Shown: positions 26,583 to 35,953, counted from the first letter of the stretch. The stretch is 64,000 nucleotides of DNA from an uncultured bacterium (GCA_905215805.1 CAJMRL010000002.1:124001-188000); one strand, 5' to 3'. Numbers and translations: made by a program. The notes: generated from the letters alone by a model not told the origin.

Positions 26583-28354
26583 TGGATACAATGAAAGGGC
26601 TTAAACGCACTAATTACTGCGGAGAAACGCAGGGAATAGGCAAAAGCGTTACAGTTGGCGGATATGTTCAGAAAATACGTGATTTAGGAAATCTTATATT
26701 TATAGATCTTCGTGACAGAACAGGTATAGTTCAGCTGGCATTCGATGATGGAACGGACAGAGAGATTTTTGAAAAGGCAAAGTCATGCAGAAGTGAGTTT
26801 GTGCTTATGGCAAAGGGCGTTGTTCGCGAGCGTGAGAGCAAAAATAACGAGATTGCAACAGGTAATATAGAGGTATATGTTGACGATTTGCGCATACTTG
26901 CAAAGGCACAGACCCCGCCGTTTGAAATTACTGACGACACTAAGGTAAATGAAGAGCTTAGATTAAAATACCGTTATCTTGATTTAAGACGTTCCGTATT
27001 GCAGAAAAATCTTATGATGAGAAGTCAGATTGCAAAATCAGCGCGCGACTACTTCTATGAAAATGGATTTATAGAAATTGAGACTCCGATGATGATAAAA
27101 TCAACTCCGGAGGGCGCTCGAGATTATGTTGTGCCGTCGAGAATCCATCATGGAAGTTTTTATGCGCTTCCGCAGTCGCCGCAGATATATAAGCAGCTTC
27201 TTATGATTGCGGGCTATGACAGGTATATACAGCTTGCCCGCTGCTTCCGTGATGAGGATTTAAGAGCTGACAGACAGCCTGAATTTACGCAGATAGATAT
27301 GGAGATGTCGTTTGTTGACGTTGAGGATATACTTGAAATAGCGGAAGGATTTATAAGCAGGCTTTTTAAGGATGTGCTTAACACAGATATACCAACTCCG
27401 CTGCCGAGAATGACATATAAGGAGGCGATGAACCGTTATGGTTCAGATAAGCCCGATACACGTTTCGGTATGGAAATTCAGGATATTACCGATGAGGTGC
27501 GTGACAGTGATTTTGTTGTGTTTAAGAGCGCTATAGAAAACGGCGGTTCTGTAAGAGCTATTGTTGCAAAGAACGCCGCAAAGACATATACCCGTAAGGA
27601 AATGGACAAGCTTGTTGAGTATACAAAGGGTATAGGAGCAAAAGGATTGGCTTATGTAAGATGGGCAGATGCAGAGCCTAACGCTACGTTTAAGAAGTTT
27701 TTTACTCCTGAGCAGATCATGGGGCTTATGAATAAGCTCGGCGCACAGCAGGGCGATGTGGTTATGATAGTTGCCGATAAGGATAGTGTTGTTCTTCCGA
27801 CACTCGGCGCTTTGAGATTAAAGGTCGCAAAGACTCTCGATATTATTCCGGAGGGCTGGAATTTCTTATGGATTACGGAATTCCCGTTCTTTGAATATGA
27901 CGAGGAAAGCGGAAAGTGGATAGCGATGCATCATCCGTTTACAATGCCGCAGGAAGAGTGTATACAGTATCTTGACAGCGATCCGGGCAAAGTTACGGCT
28001 AAGGCGTATGACCTTGTTCTTAACGGCACGGAGCTTTCTTCGGGCTCGATACGTATAAATGATTATGAGCTTCAGCAAAAGATGTTTGAATCGCTCGGTC
28101 TAAGTGACGAGGAGATCGAGGCTAAATTCGGATTCCTTGTTGAGGCGTATAAATACGGTGCAGCGCCGCACGGCGGAATGGGAATAGGACTTGACAGACT
28201 TGCGATGTTGATGTGTGGAGCTGACAGCTTAAGGGATGTAACAGCATTCCCGAAGGTACAGAATGCGAGTGAGCTTATGTCGGGCGCACCGGGACCGATA
28301 GATGATGTTCAGAAACAGGAGCTTGCCATTGCGGTCATTAAAAACGATAAATAG
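26582..28354 (+). CDS. aspS: Aspartyl-tRNA synthetase
   Basis: 590 residues, the bacterial-type AspRS. An OB-fold anticodon domain (about 1-105, VQKIRDLGNLIFIDLRDR) is followed by the class II core with motif 2 CFRDEDLRADRQPEFTQID and motif 3 GLDRLAM, and the inserted GAD domain (about 290-410). hisS-aspS adjacency and overlap is usual in Firmicutes. Whether it also charges tRNA-Asn cannot be decided here. The small esterase gene follows after 20 bases. Confidence 0.95.
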   Translation: MDTMKGLKRTNYCGETQGIGKSVTVGGYVQKIRDLGNLIFIDLRDRTGIVQLAFDDGTDREIFEKAKSCRSEFVLMAKGVVRERESKNNEIATGNIEVYVDDLRILAKAQTPPFEITDDTKVNEELRLKYRYLDLRRSVLQKNLMMRSQIAKSARDYFYENGFIEIETPMMIKSTPEGARDYVVPSRIHHGSFYALPQSPQIYKQLLMIAGYDRYIQLARCFRDEDLRADRQPEFTQIDMEMSFVDVEDILEIAEGFISRLFKDVLNTDIPTPLPRMTYKEAMNRYGSDKPDTRFGMEIQDITDEVRDSDFVVFKSAIENGGSVRAIVAKNAAKTYTRKEMDKLVEYTKGIGAKGLAYVRWADAEPNATFKKFFTPEQIMGLMNKLGAQQGDVVMIVADKDSVVLPTLGALRLKVAKTLDIIPEGWNFLWITEFPFFEYDEESGKWIAMHHPFTMPQEECIQYLDSDPGKVTAKAYDLVLNGTELSSGSIRINDYELQQKMFESLGLSDEEIEAKFGFLVEAYKYGAAPHGGMGIGLDRLAMLMCGADSLRDVTAFPKVQNASELMSGAPGPIDDVQKQELAIAVIKNDK

Positions 28355-28374
28355 TATTTATGGAGGGAAATAAA

Positions 28375-29154
28375 ATGAATTTATGGGGAGAGATAATGCC
28401 TTTTGAAAACAAAGAGTCTGATTTTGTTCCGCAGATCACAGAGTATCCGGCGTCATCAAAAGGTGCGATCGTAGTTTTTGCCGGAGGAGGATACGGACAC
28501 AAGGCAGAGCATGAAGGCCCGGTAATCGGAGAATGGCTTCAGTCGATCGGGATGACGGCGTTTGTCGTAGATTACAGAGTAGCGCCGGAATATCATCATC
28601 CTGCGATAATATGCGATGGACAAAGAGCTGTCAGGTACGCACGTTCACGTGCTGCGGAGATGGGATTTGACAAGGATAAAATTGCGGTTATGGGATTTAG
28701 TGCAGGAGGCCATCTTGCTGGCTCGGTAAGTGTGCATTGGGATAAGAAATTTTATGACGAAACCGATGCTATAGATAAGGAAAGCCCCAGACCTGACGCA
28801 TCTATTCTTTGTTATCCGGTCATAGATATGTATGAATACCGTCATGACGGTTCAAGATGGAATCTAATAGGCGAGCACCCTCTCGATGCTGACAAGAAGT
28901 TTATGTCTCTATATATGCACGTTACGAAGGACACACCGCAGGCGTTTATATGGCATACGGCGAGTGATCAGGCTGTTCCGATAGAAAATTCACTTTTGTA
29001 TGCAGATGCTTTGGCAAAAGTACAGGTCCCGTTTGAAATGCACATATATCCTATAGGCAGACATGGGCTCGGATTGGCTCCGGAGGTTCCGCATGTGGCA
29101 CAGTGGGCGAATTCACTTGAGAAGTGGCTTGAATTGATAGGATTTAAGGGATAA
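28375..29154 (+). CDS. Alpha/beta-hydrolase, esterase family
   Basis: 259 residues of the acetyl-esterase/BD-FAE-like group, without signal peptide. The oxyanion region reads VVFAGGGYGHKAEHEG, the nucleophile elbow GFSAGGHLAG (Ser near 108), the acid lies in HTASDQAVP and the histidine in GRHGLG. It probably removes acetyl or other short acyl groups from small molecules or glycans. The ATG at 28375 follows GGAGGG by 7 bases; an ATG at 28360 lies in front of that site. It is part of the hisS-to-folC run of closely spaced genes. Confidence 0.82.
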   Translation: MNLWGEIMPFENKESDFVPQITEYPASSKGAIVVFAGGGYGHKAEHEGPVIGEWLQSIGMTAFVVDYRVAPEYHHPAIICDGQRAVRYARSRAAEMGFDKDKIAVMGFSAGGHLAGSVSVHWDKKFYDETDAIDKESPRPDASILCYPVIDMYEYRHDGSRWNLIGEHPLDADKKFMSLYMHVTKDTPQAFIWHTASDQAVPIENSLLYADALAKVQVPFEMHIYPIGRHGLGLAPEVPHVAQWANSLEKWLELIGFKG

Positions 29155-29156
29155 TT

Positions 29157-29714
29157 ATGAGACTTAGAGAAATAAAGGATAATGAAAATCTTTCGGATAT
29201 TAAGAATTTGTATGTTGAAGCTTTTCCGGCGGCGGAAAGAAAACCCTTTGATATGATAATAAAAAAACGTGACGAGGGCTTTTGTGAAATACTTGCAATA
29301 GAAAACGATATCGGATTGTTTTGCGGCTTGGCTATAACGGTCAAGTATAAAGATATGGTATTGCTGGATTATTTTGCAGTATCGCCCGAGGCGCGGGGCG
29401 GAGGAATAGGTTCGGCAGTTTTGGGAATGCTTAAAGAGAGATATGCAGACAAATGCTTTTTCCTTGAGATTGAAACGGTGTTTGAGGATGCGCCTAATAT
29501 AGAGCAGAGAATAAGAAGAAAAGATTTTTATTTAAGGAATGCTATGAAGCCGATGGATTTTATTGTGGATTTGATAGGTGTTCATATGGAAATATTGACA
29601 TCCGGGTGCGATATAAGCTACGATGATTATTACTCGCTTTATGACGGAGTTTTCGGAAACGTTATTTCACAGAAGATACATTTTTTGAGAAGTATAGAAA
29701 ATAAGGGACAATGA
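29157..29714 (+). CDS. GNAT family N-acetyltransferase
   Basis: 185 residues. The acetyl-CoA motif A is visible as LLDYFAVSPEARGGGIGSAVLGML, split as DYFAVSPEARGGGIG and what follows, with the Q/RxxGxG/A pattern RGGGIG. The N-terminus (EAFPAAERKPFDMI) resembles a group of clostridial GNAT proteins acting on unknown small substrates. It starts 2 bases after the esterase stop and its stop overlaps folC. Confidence 0.82.
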   Translation: MRLREIKDNENLSDIKNLYVEAFPAAERKPFDMIIKKRDEGFCEILAIENDIGLFCGLAITVKYKDMVLLDYFAVSPEARGGGIGSAVLGMLKERYADKCFFLEIETVFEDAPNIEQRIRRKDFYLRNAMKPMDFIVDLIGVHMEILTSGCDISYDDYYSLYDGVFGNVISQKIHFLRSIENKGQ

Positions 29715-30934
29715 TAGATATGGATTATAATGAAGCGATAGAATATATACACTCGATTCCAAAATTTCGTCGTCCCCTTGGAAATGCTCAGCTTGCAAAG
29801 CTTCTGGAATGTTTCGGGAATCCTCAGGATAAGCTCAAGATAATACATATAGCGGGAACAAACGGAAAAGGTTCAGCAGCGGCTATGCTTACCGAAATTC
29901 TCAAGGCTCAGGGATATAAAACTGGTATGTTTACATCGCCTTTTATTGAGGTGTTTAACGAGCGGATACAAATAAATGGCGTTCTCATATCAGATGAGGA
30001 TATAGCTTTGTATACGCATACAGTAAAAAAAGTGATGGAGGAGCACGAGGCGTATGTCAGCGAATTTGCATTTGTTACTGCTATAGCATTTTTGTATTTT
30101 TATGATAAGCATTGCGATTATGTGGTTCTTGAAACCGGAATGGGAGGCAGGCTTGATGCTACGAATATAGTAAAACGGCCTTGCTTGTCGGTTCTTATGT
30201 CGATCGGACTTGATCATATGCAGTATCTTGGAGATACAATTGAAGAAATAACTAAAGAGAAATGCGGAATAATAAAACATGGGCGTCCGGTGGTCTCATA
30301 TCCCAATGATAATGTTAGTCCGATCATTGAAGCGGTGGCGGCGGAAAATATGAGTGAGCTTGTATTTGCGGATAAAGCAGTTGAGTATGAGTCCGGGTTT
30401 TTGTATAAAGGAACGAAATATTCTCTTGGACTGAAGGGAGCATATCAGCCTCAAAATGCAGGGGTTGTTATAGAATGTGTGAATATGCTAAAAAAATACG
30501 GAGTCGAAATTTCTGATGATTCGGTTACAAGGGGATTGTCCGAGGTCAAATGGCCTGTCAGATTTGAATTTGTGCGTGATAATGTTGTGATAGACGGAGG
30601 GCACAATATAGACGGAATATGTGCTTTAAAAAAGTCGCTGCAAAAAGACGGACGAAGAATCATTTTGGTTATGGCTATGATGGAAGATAAAAACTTTTCG
30701 GAATGCGTAAAGGAAATCTCACAGATTGCGGATAAACTCTACGCATCGCAGCTTGATATGCCAAGATGCGCCGGAGCTGACGCTATAGCGGCAGCAGCTC
30801 AATGCAGATGTGAGATAAAAAGCAGCCCGGAAGAGGCATTAAAAAGCGCCGTTCGGTATGCCGGTGATGATGGACTGGTATGTGTGTGCGGTTCGCTGTA
30901 TCTTGCGGGAGAAATCAGGAAAAAATTTAGCTGA
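29711..30934 (+). CDS. folC: Folylpolyglutamate synthase / dihydrofolate synthase
   Basis: 407 residues of the Mur-ligase-like FolC family, which adds glutamates to folates. The P-loop is [13 protein letters not shown] (about 47-59), the substrate loop [13 protein letters not shown], then [17 protein letters not shown] [13 protein letters not shown], and the C-terminal domain begins near [12 protein letters not shown]. The ATG at 29711 overlaps the preceding stop; an ATG nine bases later is the alternative. No other folate gene is near. Confidence 0.92.
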   Translation: MIDMDYNEAIEYIHSIPKFRRPLGNAQLAKLLECFGNPQDKLKIIHIAGTNGKGSAAAMLTEILKAQGYKTGMFTSPFIEVFNERIQINGVLISDEDIALYTHTVKKVMEEHEAYVSEFAFVTAIAFLYFYDKHCDYVVLETGMGGRLDATNIVKRPCLSVLMSIGLDHMQYLGDTIEEITKEKCGIIKHGRPVVSYPNDNVSPIIEAVAAENMSELVFADKAVEYESGFLYKGTKYSLGLKGAYQPQNAGVVIECVNMLKKYGVEISDDSVTRGLSEVKWPVRFEFVRDNVVIDGGHNIDGICALKKSLQKDGRRIILVMAMMEDKNFSECVKEISQIADKLYASQLDMPRCAGADAIAAAAQCRCEIKSSPEEALKSAVRYAGDDGLVCVCGSLYLAGEIRKKFS

Positions 30935-30951
30935 TTTTTTTCAAAAAGTAC

Positions 30952-30980
30952 TTGAAAAATATTTGTAAATGTGTTATACT
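30952..30980 (+). promoter_or_regulatory. rpmE promoter
   Basis: TTGAAA at 30952-30957, 17 bases, TATACT at 30975-30980 with extended TGT. Confidence 0.75.
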
Positions 30981-31029
30981 AATTATCGGTGTGTTTAGCA
31001 CATACATTTTCAGTAAGGAGGGATTGGTA

Positions 31030-31242
31030 GTGAAAAAAGGAATTCATCCTGATTATAAACAGACTACCATTACTTGTGCTTGCGGCAACGTAATTGAGAC
31101 AGGTTCAACCAAGGAAAATATCCAGGTCGAAATTTGCTCAGCATGCCATCCGTTCTTTACGGGTAAGCAGAAGCTTGTTGACACAGGCGGAAGAGTTGAA
31201 AAGTTCAACAGACGTTTCAACAGAACAACAAAGACAAAATAA
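31030..31242 (+). CDS. rpmE: Ribosomal protein L31 (zinc-binding type)
   Basis: 70 residues with a GTG start 6 bases after AAGGAGGG. It has the four zinc ligands of the C+ form: Cys16 and Cys18 (TCACGN) and Cys36 and Cys39 ([10 protein letters not shown]). Because it needs zinc, this type is often replaced by a cysteine-free paralogue under zinc limitation; no second copy is in the window. The longer upstream frame is the promoter region and not coding. Confidence 0.94.
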   Translation: MKKGIHPDYKQTTITCACGNVIETGSTKENIQVEICSACHPFFTGKQKLVDTGGRVEKFNRRFNRTTKTK

Positions 31243-31284
31243 TCTCTTTTTGTTCATTATTAAAAATCATTTTAAAGCATTTAA

Positions 31285-31360
31285 GGTTAAACCCGTGTCT
31301 TGGATGACCGAATCACCAACGGCGTCCCGGCAATGTGGGGATCATTCATTATAGGAGGTG
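31285..31360 (+). promoter_or_regulatory. Possible S15 leader RNA
   Basis: The leader of rpsO contains GGATG-A-CCG paired with CGG-CGTCC (31311-31337 region) enclosed by ACCC and GGGG, just before AGGAGG. S15 binds leader structures upstream of its own gene in several bacterial groups. Position and a plausible two-stem fold support it, nothing more. Confidence 0.4.
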
Positions 31361-31365
31361 AAATC

Positions 31366-31632
31366 ATGACAAAAGAACGTAAGCAGGAATTAATCGCGCA
31401 GTTCGCTACACACGAGGGCGATACAGGTTCGCCGGAGGTACAGGTGGCATTGCTCACAGAGAGAATTAACCACCTCAATAACGAGCATCTTAATGTGCAC
31501 AAGAAGGACCATCACTCAAGAAGAGGTCTTCTCATGATGGTAGGTAAGAGAAGAGGTCTTCTCAATTATCTTAAAGAACAGGATATTGAGAGATATCGTG
31601 CGCTTGTTGCAAAGCTCGGTTTGAGAAAATAA
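31366..31632 (+). CDS. rpsO: Ribosomal protein S15
   Basis: 88 residues, full-length S15, which nucleates 16S rRNA central-domain assembly. Typical blocks are [20 protein letters not shown], cut to its core SPEVQVA, and [20 protein letters not shown]. The ATG at 31366 follows AGGAGG; the longer frame upstream belongs to the leader. The order rpsO-pnp is conserved from Proteobacteria to Firmicutes. Confidence 0.96.
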   Translation: MTKERKQELIAQFATHEGDTGSPEVQVALLTERINHLNNEHLNVHKKDHHSRRGLLMMVGKRRGLLNYLKEQDIERYRALVAKLGLRK

Positions 31633-31646
31633 TTATAGATTACAGC

Positions 31647-31680
31647 GGGCAAACGGGAATATTCCGTTTGCCTGTATTTG
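31647..31680 (+). terminator. Weak terminator after rpsO
   Basis: GGGCAAACGG (31647-31656) and CCGTTTGCCT (31664-31673), followed by GTATTTG. The T run is poor, so part of the transcription probably continues into pnp. Confidence 0.6.
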
Positions 31681-31681
31681 T

Positions 31682-31767
31682 AACGGAAAATATAGGGTTT
31701 AGCAAATAAGCAGAGTGTAAAAGATTGTTTTTATGCTGTGTTTATCTGCTAAAGCATATTTTCCGTT
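31682..31767 (+). promoter_or_regulatory. Long hairpin in the pnp leader
   Basis: A three-tier stem: AACGGAAAATAT (31682-31693) with its perfect complement at 31756-31767, TTTAGCA (31698-31704) with 31747-31753, then ATAA and CAG pairing with 31742-31745 and 31736-31738. It sits directly upstream of pnp. In E. coli an RNase III-cut hairpin at this place mediates autoregulation by PNPase. The structure is seen; that role is inferred. Confidence 0.6.
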
Positions 31768-31794
31768 CACTAACATGAAGAAAGGAAATAAAGT

Positions 31795-33894
31795 ATGTTT
31801 AGGACATTTGAAACGACTCTTGCCGGACGTAAGCTGGTTGTTGAAACAGGAAAAATGGCACAGCTTGCAAACGGTCACTGCGTTGTACGCTATGGAGATA
31901 CAGTTGTAATGGTAAATGTTACAGCTTCAAGAACACCAAGGGAAGGTGTGGATTTTTTCCCGCTTTCAGTTGATTATGAAGAAAAAATGTATTCTGTAGG
32001 CAAAATTCCCGGCAGCTATACAAAGAGAGAAGGAAAGCCTTCTGAGAAAGCTATTCTCACAAGCCGCGTTATAGACAGACCGATTCGTCCGCTTTTTCCG
32101 GCTGATTTAAGAAATGATGTTTCGGTTGTTGCGACCGTTCTTTCTGTAGAGCATGATAATGCTCCCGAGATATGTGCGCTTATCGGTACATCTATAGCTC
32201 TTTCGATTTCAGACATTCCGTGGAATGGTCCGATTGGAGCCGTATGGCTGGGTCTTGTTGACGGAGAATATGTTATAAATCCGACTGTAGCACAGCAGGA
32301 AAAGAGTGATATGCACGTTACTGTCGCAGGCACAAAGCAGAAGATCGTTATGATCGAAGCCGGCGCTAACGAGGTAGAAGAAAGCATTATGCTCGAGGGT
32401 CTTAAATACGCTCACGGAATAATAAAAGATATATGCGATTTTATTAGCGGTATACAGGCAGAGATCGGAAAGGAAAAGATGACGTATGAAGCGCATGATA
32501 TTGACCATGCACTTTACGACGATATAAAAGCCGCTGAGTATGAGAATATTCAGTATGCTCTTGATACTGATGATAAGAACATCCGTGATGAGAGGATGGG
32601 TGTGATAGAAGATAGGATTATAGAGAATTTCTCTGAGAAATATCCTGAAAGCATTGAAACACTCGGTGAAATTCTTTATAAGATGCAGAAGGAAATCGTG
32701 CGCGCATGGCTTTATGAAGGCAGACGTGTTGACGGAAGAGGCCTTAACGATATAAGACCGCTTTCGGCAGAGGTTGATCTTCTTCCGAGAGTACATGGAT
32801 CTGGCTTGTTTACAAGAGGACAAACACAGGTGCTTACAATTGCAACTCTTGCTCCTCTTTCAGAGGTACAGCGTCTTGATGGTATAGATCTTCAGACAGA
32901 AAAGAGATATATGCATCAATATAATTTCCCGTCATATTCTGTAGGAGAAACAAAGCCTTCAAGAGGTCCCGGCAGACGTGAGATTGGTCATGGCGCTCTT
33001 GCGGAGCGTTCGCTTGTTCCGGTGCTGCCGTCGGCTGAGGAATTCCCGTATGCTATTCGCTGCGTATCAGAGGTTTTGTCGTCAAACGGTTCAACCTCTC
33101 AAGGCTCTGTATGCGGTTCTACGCTTGCGCTTATGGCGGCCGGTGTTCCGATCAAGGCTCCTGTAGCCGGTATTTCCTGCGGTCTTATAACTACTGATGA
33201 AGGCTTTACAACTATGGTAGATATTCAGGGACTTGAGGATTTTTACGGTGAGATGGACTTTAAGGTTGCCGGAACTAAGAAGGGAATAACTTCTATTCAG
33301 GTTGATATAAAAAATGACGGTTTGCCATATGATGTTATTGAAGAAGCTCTTACAAAAACAAGGGATGCCAGATATCATATTATAGACGATGTTCTTTTAA
33401 AGGCTATTCCTGAGGTAAGAAGTGAGCTTTCAAAATATGCTCCAAAGGTTGAGACGATGAGAATTGATCCTGAAAAGATCCGTGAAGTGATTGGTCAGGG
33501 CGGAAAAGTAATTCAGGGAATTGTTGCAGACACAGGAGCGAAAATCGATATTGACGAAGATGGTACGATTCACATTTTTGCTGAAACTCAGGAAAGCGGA
33601 GATGCAGCTAAGAGCGCGATCGAAGCTATAGTTGAAGAGCCTGAAGTAGGAAAGATTTATTACGGAACGGTCAAAACTATTAAAGATTTCGGCGCGTTTG
33701 TAGAAATTCTTCCCGGTAAAGATGGTCTTTGTCATATATCTAAGCTGGATAGAAGACATGTTGAAAAGGTTGAAGACATTTGTGACGAGGGCGATAAGAT
33801 TTATGTGAAGTGTATGGAAATTGATCCCAAGACAGGAAAGATAAGCTTGTCAAGAAAGGATGCTCTTGCTGAGATGGAAAAAGCTCAGGTATAA
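31795..33894 (+). CDS. pnp: Polynucleotide phosphorylase
   Basis: 699 residues; 3' to 5' phosphorolytic RNA decay. Two RNase PH domains are visible: the first opens with FETTLAGRKLVVETGKMAQ, the second contains the catalytic region GSVCGSTLALMAAGVP and MDFKVAGTKKGIT. A KH domain (IREVIGQGGKVIQGI, about 555-615) and an S1 domain (GTVKTIKDFGAFVEI, about 620-690) complete it. The length is normal. GAAAGGAA precedes the ATG. Confidence 0.96.
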   Translation: MFRTFETTLAGRKLVVETGKMAQLANGHCVVRYGDTVVMVNVTASRTPREGVDFFPLSVDYEEKMYSVGKIPGSYTKREGKPSEKAILTSRVIDRPIRPLFPADLRNDVSVVATVLSVEHDNAPEICALIGTSIALSISDIPWNGPIGAVWLGLVDGEYVINPTVAQQEKSDMHVTVAGTKQKIVMIEAGANEVEESIMLEGLKYAHGIIKDICDFISGIQAEIGKEKMTYEAHDIDHALYDDIKAAEYENIQYALDTDDKNIRDERMGVIEDRIIENFSEKYPESIETLGEILYKMQKEIVRAWLYEGRRVDGRGLNDIRPLSAEVDLLPRVHGSGLFTRGQTQVLTIATLAPLSEVQRLDGIDLQTEKRYMHQYNFPSYSVGETKPSRGPGRREIGHGALAERSLVPVLPSAEEFPYAIRCVSEVLSSNGSTSQGSVCGSTLALMAAGVPIKAPVAGISCGLITTDEGFTTMVDIQGLEDFYGEMDFKVAGTKKGITSIQVDIKNDGLPYDVIEEALTKTRDARYHIIDDVLLKAIPEVRSELSKYAPKVETMRIDPEKIREVIGQGGKVIQGIVADTGAKIDIDEDGTIHIFAETQESGDAAKSAIEAIVEEPEVGKIYYGTVKTIKDFGAFVEILPGKDGLCHISKLDRRHVEKVEDICDEGDKIYVKCMEIDPKTGKISLSRKDALAEMEKAQV

Positions 33895-33921
33895 GTGTAT
33901 CAGATATTATTTTGATTATAT

Positions 33922-33945
33922 GGCGCTCTTAGGAGCGCCTTTTTT
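33922..33945 (+). terminator. Terminator after pnp
   Basis: GGCGCTC (33922-33928), TTAG loop, GAGCGCC (33933-33939), then TTTTTTT. A second small hairpin follows at about 33953-33980. Confidence 0.88.
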
Positions 33946-33983
33946 ATTATAAAAAATCCCCCGGATATTCCAGGGATTTATTA

Positions 33984-34014
33984 TAAAAAAATACGTCCGA
34001 ATAAATCCGGACGT
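33984..34014 (-). terminator. Terminator after tmRNA
   Basis: On the minus strand ACGTCCG (34014-34008) and CGGACGT (33999-33993) are followed by ATTTTTTT. Confidence 0.85.
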
Positions 34015-34023
34015 AAATTTATG

Positions 34024-34378
34024 TGGTGGAGCTGACGAGAATCGAACTCGTGTCCGAGAACAAATCCACCCAAGTTTCTCCGAGCGCAGACTATGAATAA
34101 AATTCCCTGCATAAACACCTCATAGCCAGAGCAAATATGCAGGTAGATTCGTTATTCATGACAGGCTACGAACCAATCACCTGTTCACGTTCACCACTGA
34201 TATCATGCCTCAGCCTGTGCCGTGGTACTCACAGGGGAGACAACGCCGCAATTAGGCAGCGTAAGCTAATTCTGTATCGTTAGCGTTTATATTTAAGTTT
34301 GAGCCTTGTTAACGCGGCTGACTCATCCGCGGCTCGCTTCTCAAGCTTCCTCATCCCCGTCGAAGCCATTGCAGCCCC
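34024..34378 (-). ncRNA. ssrA: Transfer-messenger RNA
   Basis: 355 bases. The 5' end reads GGGGCTGCAATGGCTTCGAC and the 3' end carries a T-arm GTTCGATTCTCGTC and closes with TCCACCA encoded in the DNA. These form the tRNA-like half. The tag reading frame starts at the GCT resume codon (34284-34282) and stops at TAA (34254-34252), giving ANDTELAYAA, which with the alanine carried by tmRNA itself makes an AA-ending degradation tag. It rescues stalled ribosomes together with SmpB, which is not in this window. Confidence 0.95.
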
Positions 34379-34397
34379 ATATTCTTAAGCTATAGTT

Positions 34398-34426
34398 ATT
34401 ATACCATAAGTCTATGTTGTTTGCAA
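34398..34426 (-). promoter_or_regulatory. ssrA promoter
   Basis: On the minus strand TTGCAA (34426-34421), 17 bases, TATAAT (34403-34398) with extended TGG. The transcript starts about a dozen bases before mature tmRNA, as expected for an RNase P-processed precursor. Confidence 0.8.
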
Positions 34427-34537
34427 GTGAATTATACTATATTTTTTGTGAATATTTTATGAATGCGTATGTATTATTTTTATAAACTATAATTTAAATA
34501 TTAGTATATAAAAATATTAAAGCAGAAAGGAGTTTGT

Positions 34538-34594
34538 TTGAGAGCTTGTAATACATATGTATGCTTTATAAAGACCAAATGTGACAAAAAGTGA
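34538..34594 (+). CDS. Possible leader peptide upstream of the acetyltransferase gene
   Basis: An 18-residue ORF (MRACNTYVCFIKTKCDKK with TTG start) lies 5 bases after AAAGGAG at 34526-34532 and ends 36 bases before the CAT-type gene. Inducible cat genes in Gram-positives use short leader peptides on which an antibiotic-stalled ribosome exposes the downstream ribosome site. No clear sequestering stem over the GGAGG of the CAT gene was found, so the regulatory role is uncertain. Confidence 0.35.
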   Translation: MRACNTYVCFIKTKCDKK

Positions 34595-34630
34595 GTATAA
34601 CATAATTAAAATAAATATGGAGGATCGGCT

Positions 34631-35272
34631 ATGAATAAATATAAGAAAATGGACATGGAAAATTGGCCACGCAGAGAGCATTATTTATATTATACTAATA
34701 AATTAAAAATAGAATTTAATATGACAGCATCTATTGATGTTAAACGCTTACTTGATTTTTGTCATATTAATGGTTATAAGTTTTATCCGTCTTTAATTTA
34801 TTTTGTTACTAAGGTATTGAATAAAATTGAAAATTTTCGTATGTTTAAGAATGAAATGGGGGAATTATGTGTTTGGGATAAAATAATACCCAATTACACA
34901 ATTTTTCATGAAGATGACAAGACCTTTTCTGATTGCTGGACGGATTTTTCAGAAGATTTTGATGAGTTTTATCAAAATATAACTGATGATATGGAAAGAT
35001 TTAAAAACAAAAAAGGAATCAAGGTAAAGGAAAACCAACCGCCGTATTTTTATTGCATTTCATGTATACCTTGGGTCTCATTTTCTGCATGCGGCAGCAG
35101 AGTTACAAATGGAGAGCTTGCGTATTTTCCTATTATTACAATTGGGAAATATGAGAAAAATATAGATAAAATAATGCTGCCGATTAATATTACAGTTGCT
35201 CATGCTGTGTGCGATGGCTATCATGTGGGCTTATTCTTTGAGTACTTGCAGAATGAAATAAATATGATATGA
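34631..35272 (+). CDS. Chloramphenicol O-acetyltransferase, type A family
   Basis: 213 residues, the usual CAT length. The active-site motif HAVCDGYH lies at 191-198, with His191 as catalytic base and Asp195 in the position of CAT Asp199. Other family blocks are YTIFHEDDKTFSDCW, PWVSFSACG and ITIGKYEKN. Classical CAT enzymes acetylate chloramphenicol; several close relatives act on other substrates or lack activity, and the serine/threonine at the FTS position reads FSA here. GGAGG precedes the ATG. The gene is more AT-rich than its neighbours and sits next to two acetyltransferases, suggesting an acquired block. Confidence 0.85.
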   Translation: MNKYKKMDMENWPRREHYLYYTNKLKIEFNMTASIDVKRLLDFCHINGYKFYPSLIYFVTKVLNKIENFRMFKNEMGELCVWDKIIPNYTIFHEDDKTFSDCWTDFSEDFDEFYQNITDDMERFKNKKGIKVKENQPPYFYCISCIPWVSFSACGSRVTNGELAYFPIITIGKYEKNIDKIMLPINITVAHAVCDGYHVGLFFEYLQNEINMI

Positions 35273-35422
35273 CATTAAAGATTTTTCATAATGATGTAGG
35301 AAAATAAAAAGAATAATTCTCCATGAAACAGTTTCATGAAGGAAGCAGAAAGGAAGTACTGAAATCAGAAGAAGAAAAGGAAATAATAAGTTTTGGCTAA
35401 AATAAGTGAAGGAGTTTAAAAA

Positions 35423-35953
35423 GTGATTCAATATAGAAATCTGTCTTTAGATGAAATATGTACAGAGTTGTTTGACGGATTTATACGCCGTCAAAGGGTT
35501 ACAAAGTGCTGGAGAAAAGAACATGGCGAATGGAAGATAAAAGATGATCCGTTTATTGATGATTGGTCAGAAAGCGATTATCAGATATTGGTAGATTGTT
35601 TAAGGAATACAATTGTTACAGGCGGCTTTGTATATGCTGCTTTTTATAAGGGTACTTTAAAAGGATTTACTTCAGTTGAATCAGTTTTGTTTGGCGGTGA
35701 ACAAAAATATATGGAACTGTCAAGTATACATGTATCCGAAGATATGAGAAATAAAGGAATAGGAGCAGAGCTTTTTCTTGCCGCAAAAGCATGGGCAAAA
35801 GAGAAGGGAGCAAAAAAGCTGTATATATCCGCTCATTCAGCAGTTGAAAGTCAGGCGTTTTATAAAAAGATGGGATGCGTTGAAGCAGAAGTATATAATC
35901 AAAAGCATGTTGATAAGGAACCGTATGACTGTCAGCTTGAATGCAAATTGTGA
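35423..35953 (+). CDS. GNAT family N-acetyltransferase
   Basis: 176 residues with a GTG start after GAAGGAG. Motif A is LSSIHVSEDMRNKGIGAELF, with RNKGIG for acetyl-CoA, and motif B contains AVESQAFYKKMGC. The N-terminus (YRNLSLDEICTELFDGFIRRQ) with VTKCWRK resembles clostridial GNAT proteins sometimes annotated as antibiotic acetyltransferases. The substrate is unknown. It belongs to the AT-rich block between tmRNA and the envelope operon. Confidence 0.82.
   Translation: MIQYRNLSLDEICTELFDGFIRRQRVTKCWRKEHGEWKIKDDPFIDDWSESDYQILVDCLRNTIVTGGFVYAAFYKGTLKGFTSVESVLFGGEQKYMELSSIHVSEDMRNKGIGAELFLAAKAWAKEKGAKKLYISAHSAVESQAFYKKMGCVEAEVYNQKHVDKEPYDCQLECKL

Noticed and set aside
35323..35400. 25-residue frame between the CAT-type and GNAT genes
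   Set aside because: No ribosome site precedes its ATG, and the start overlaps a small hairpin (CATGAAAC/GTTTCATG).
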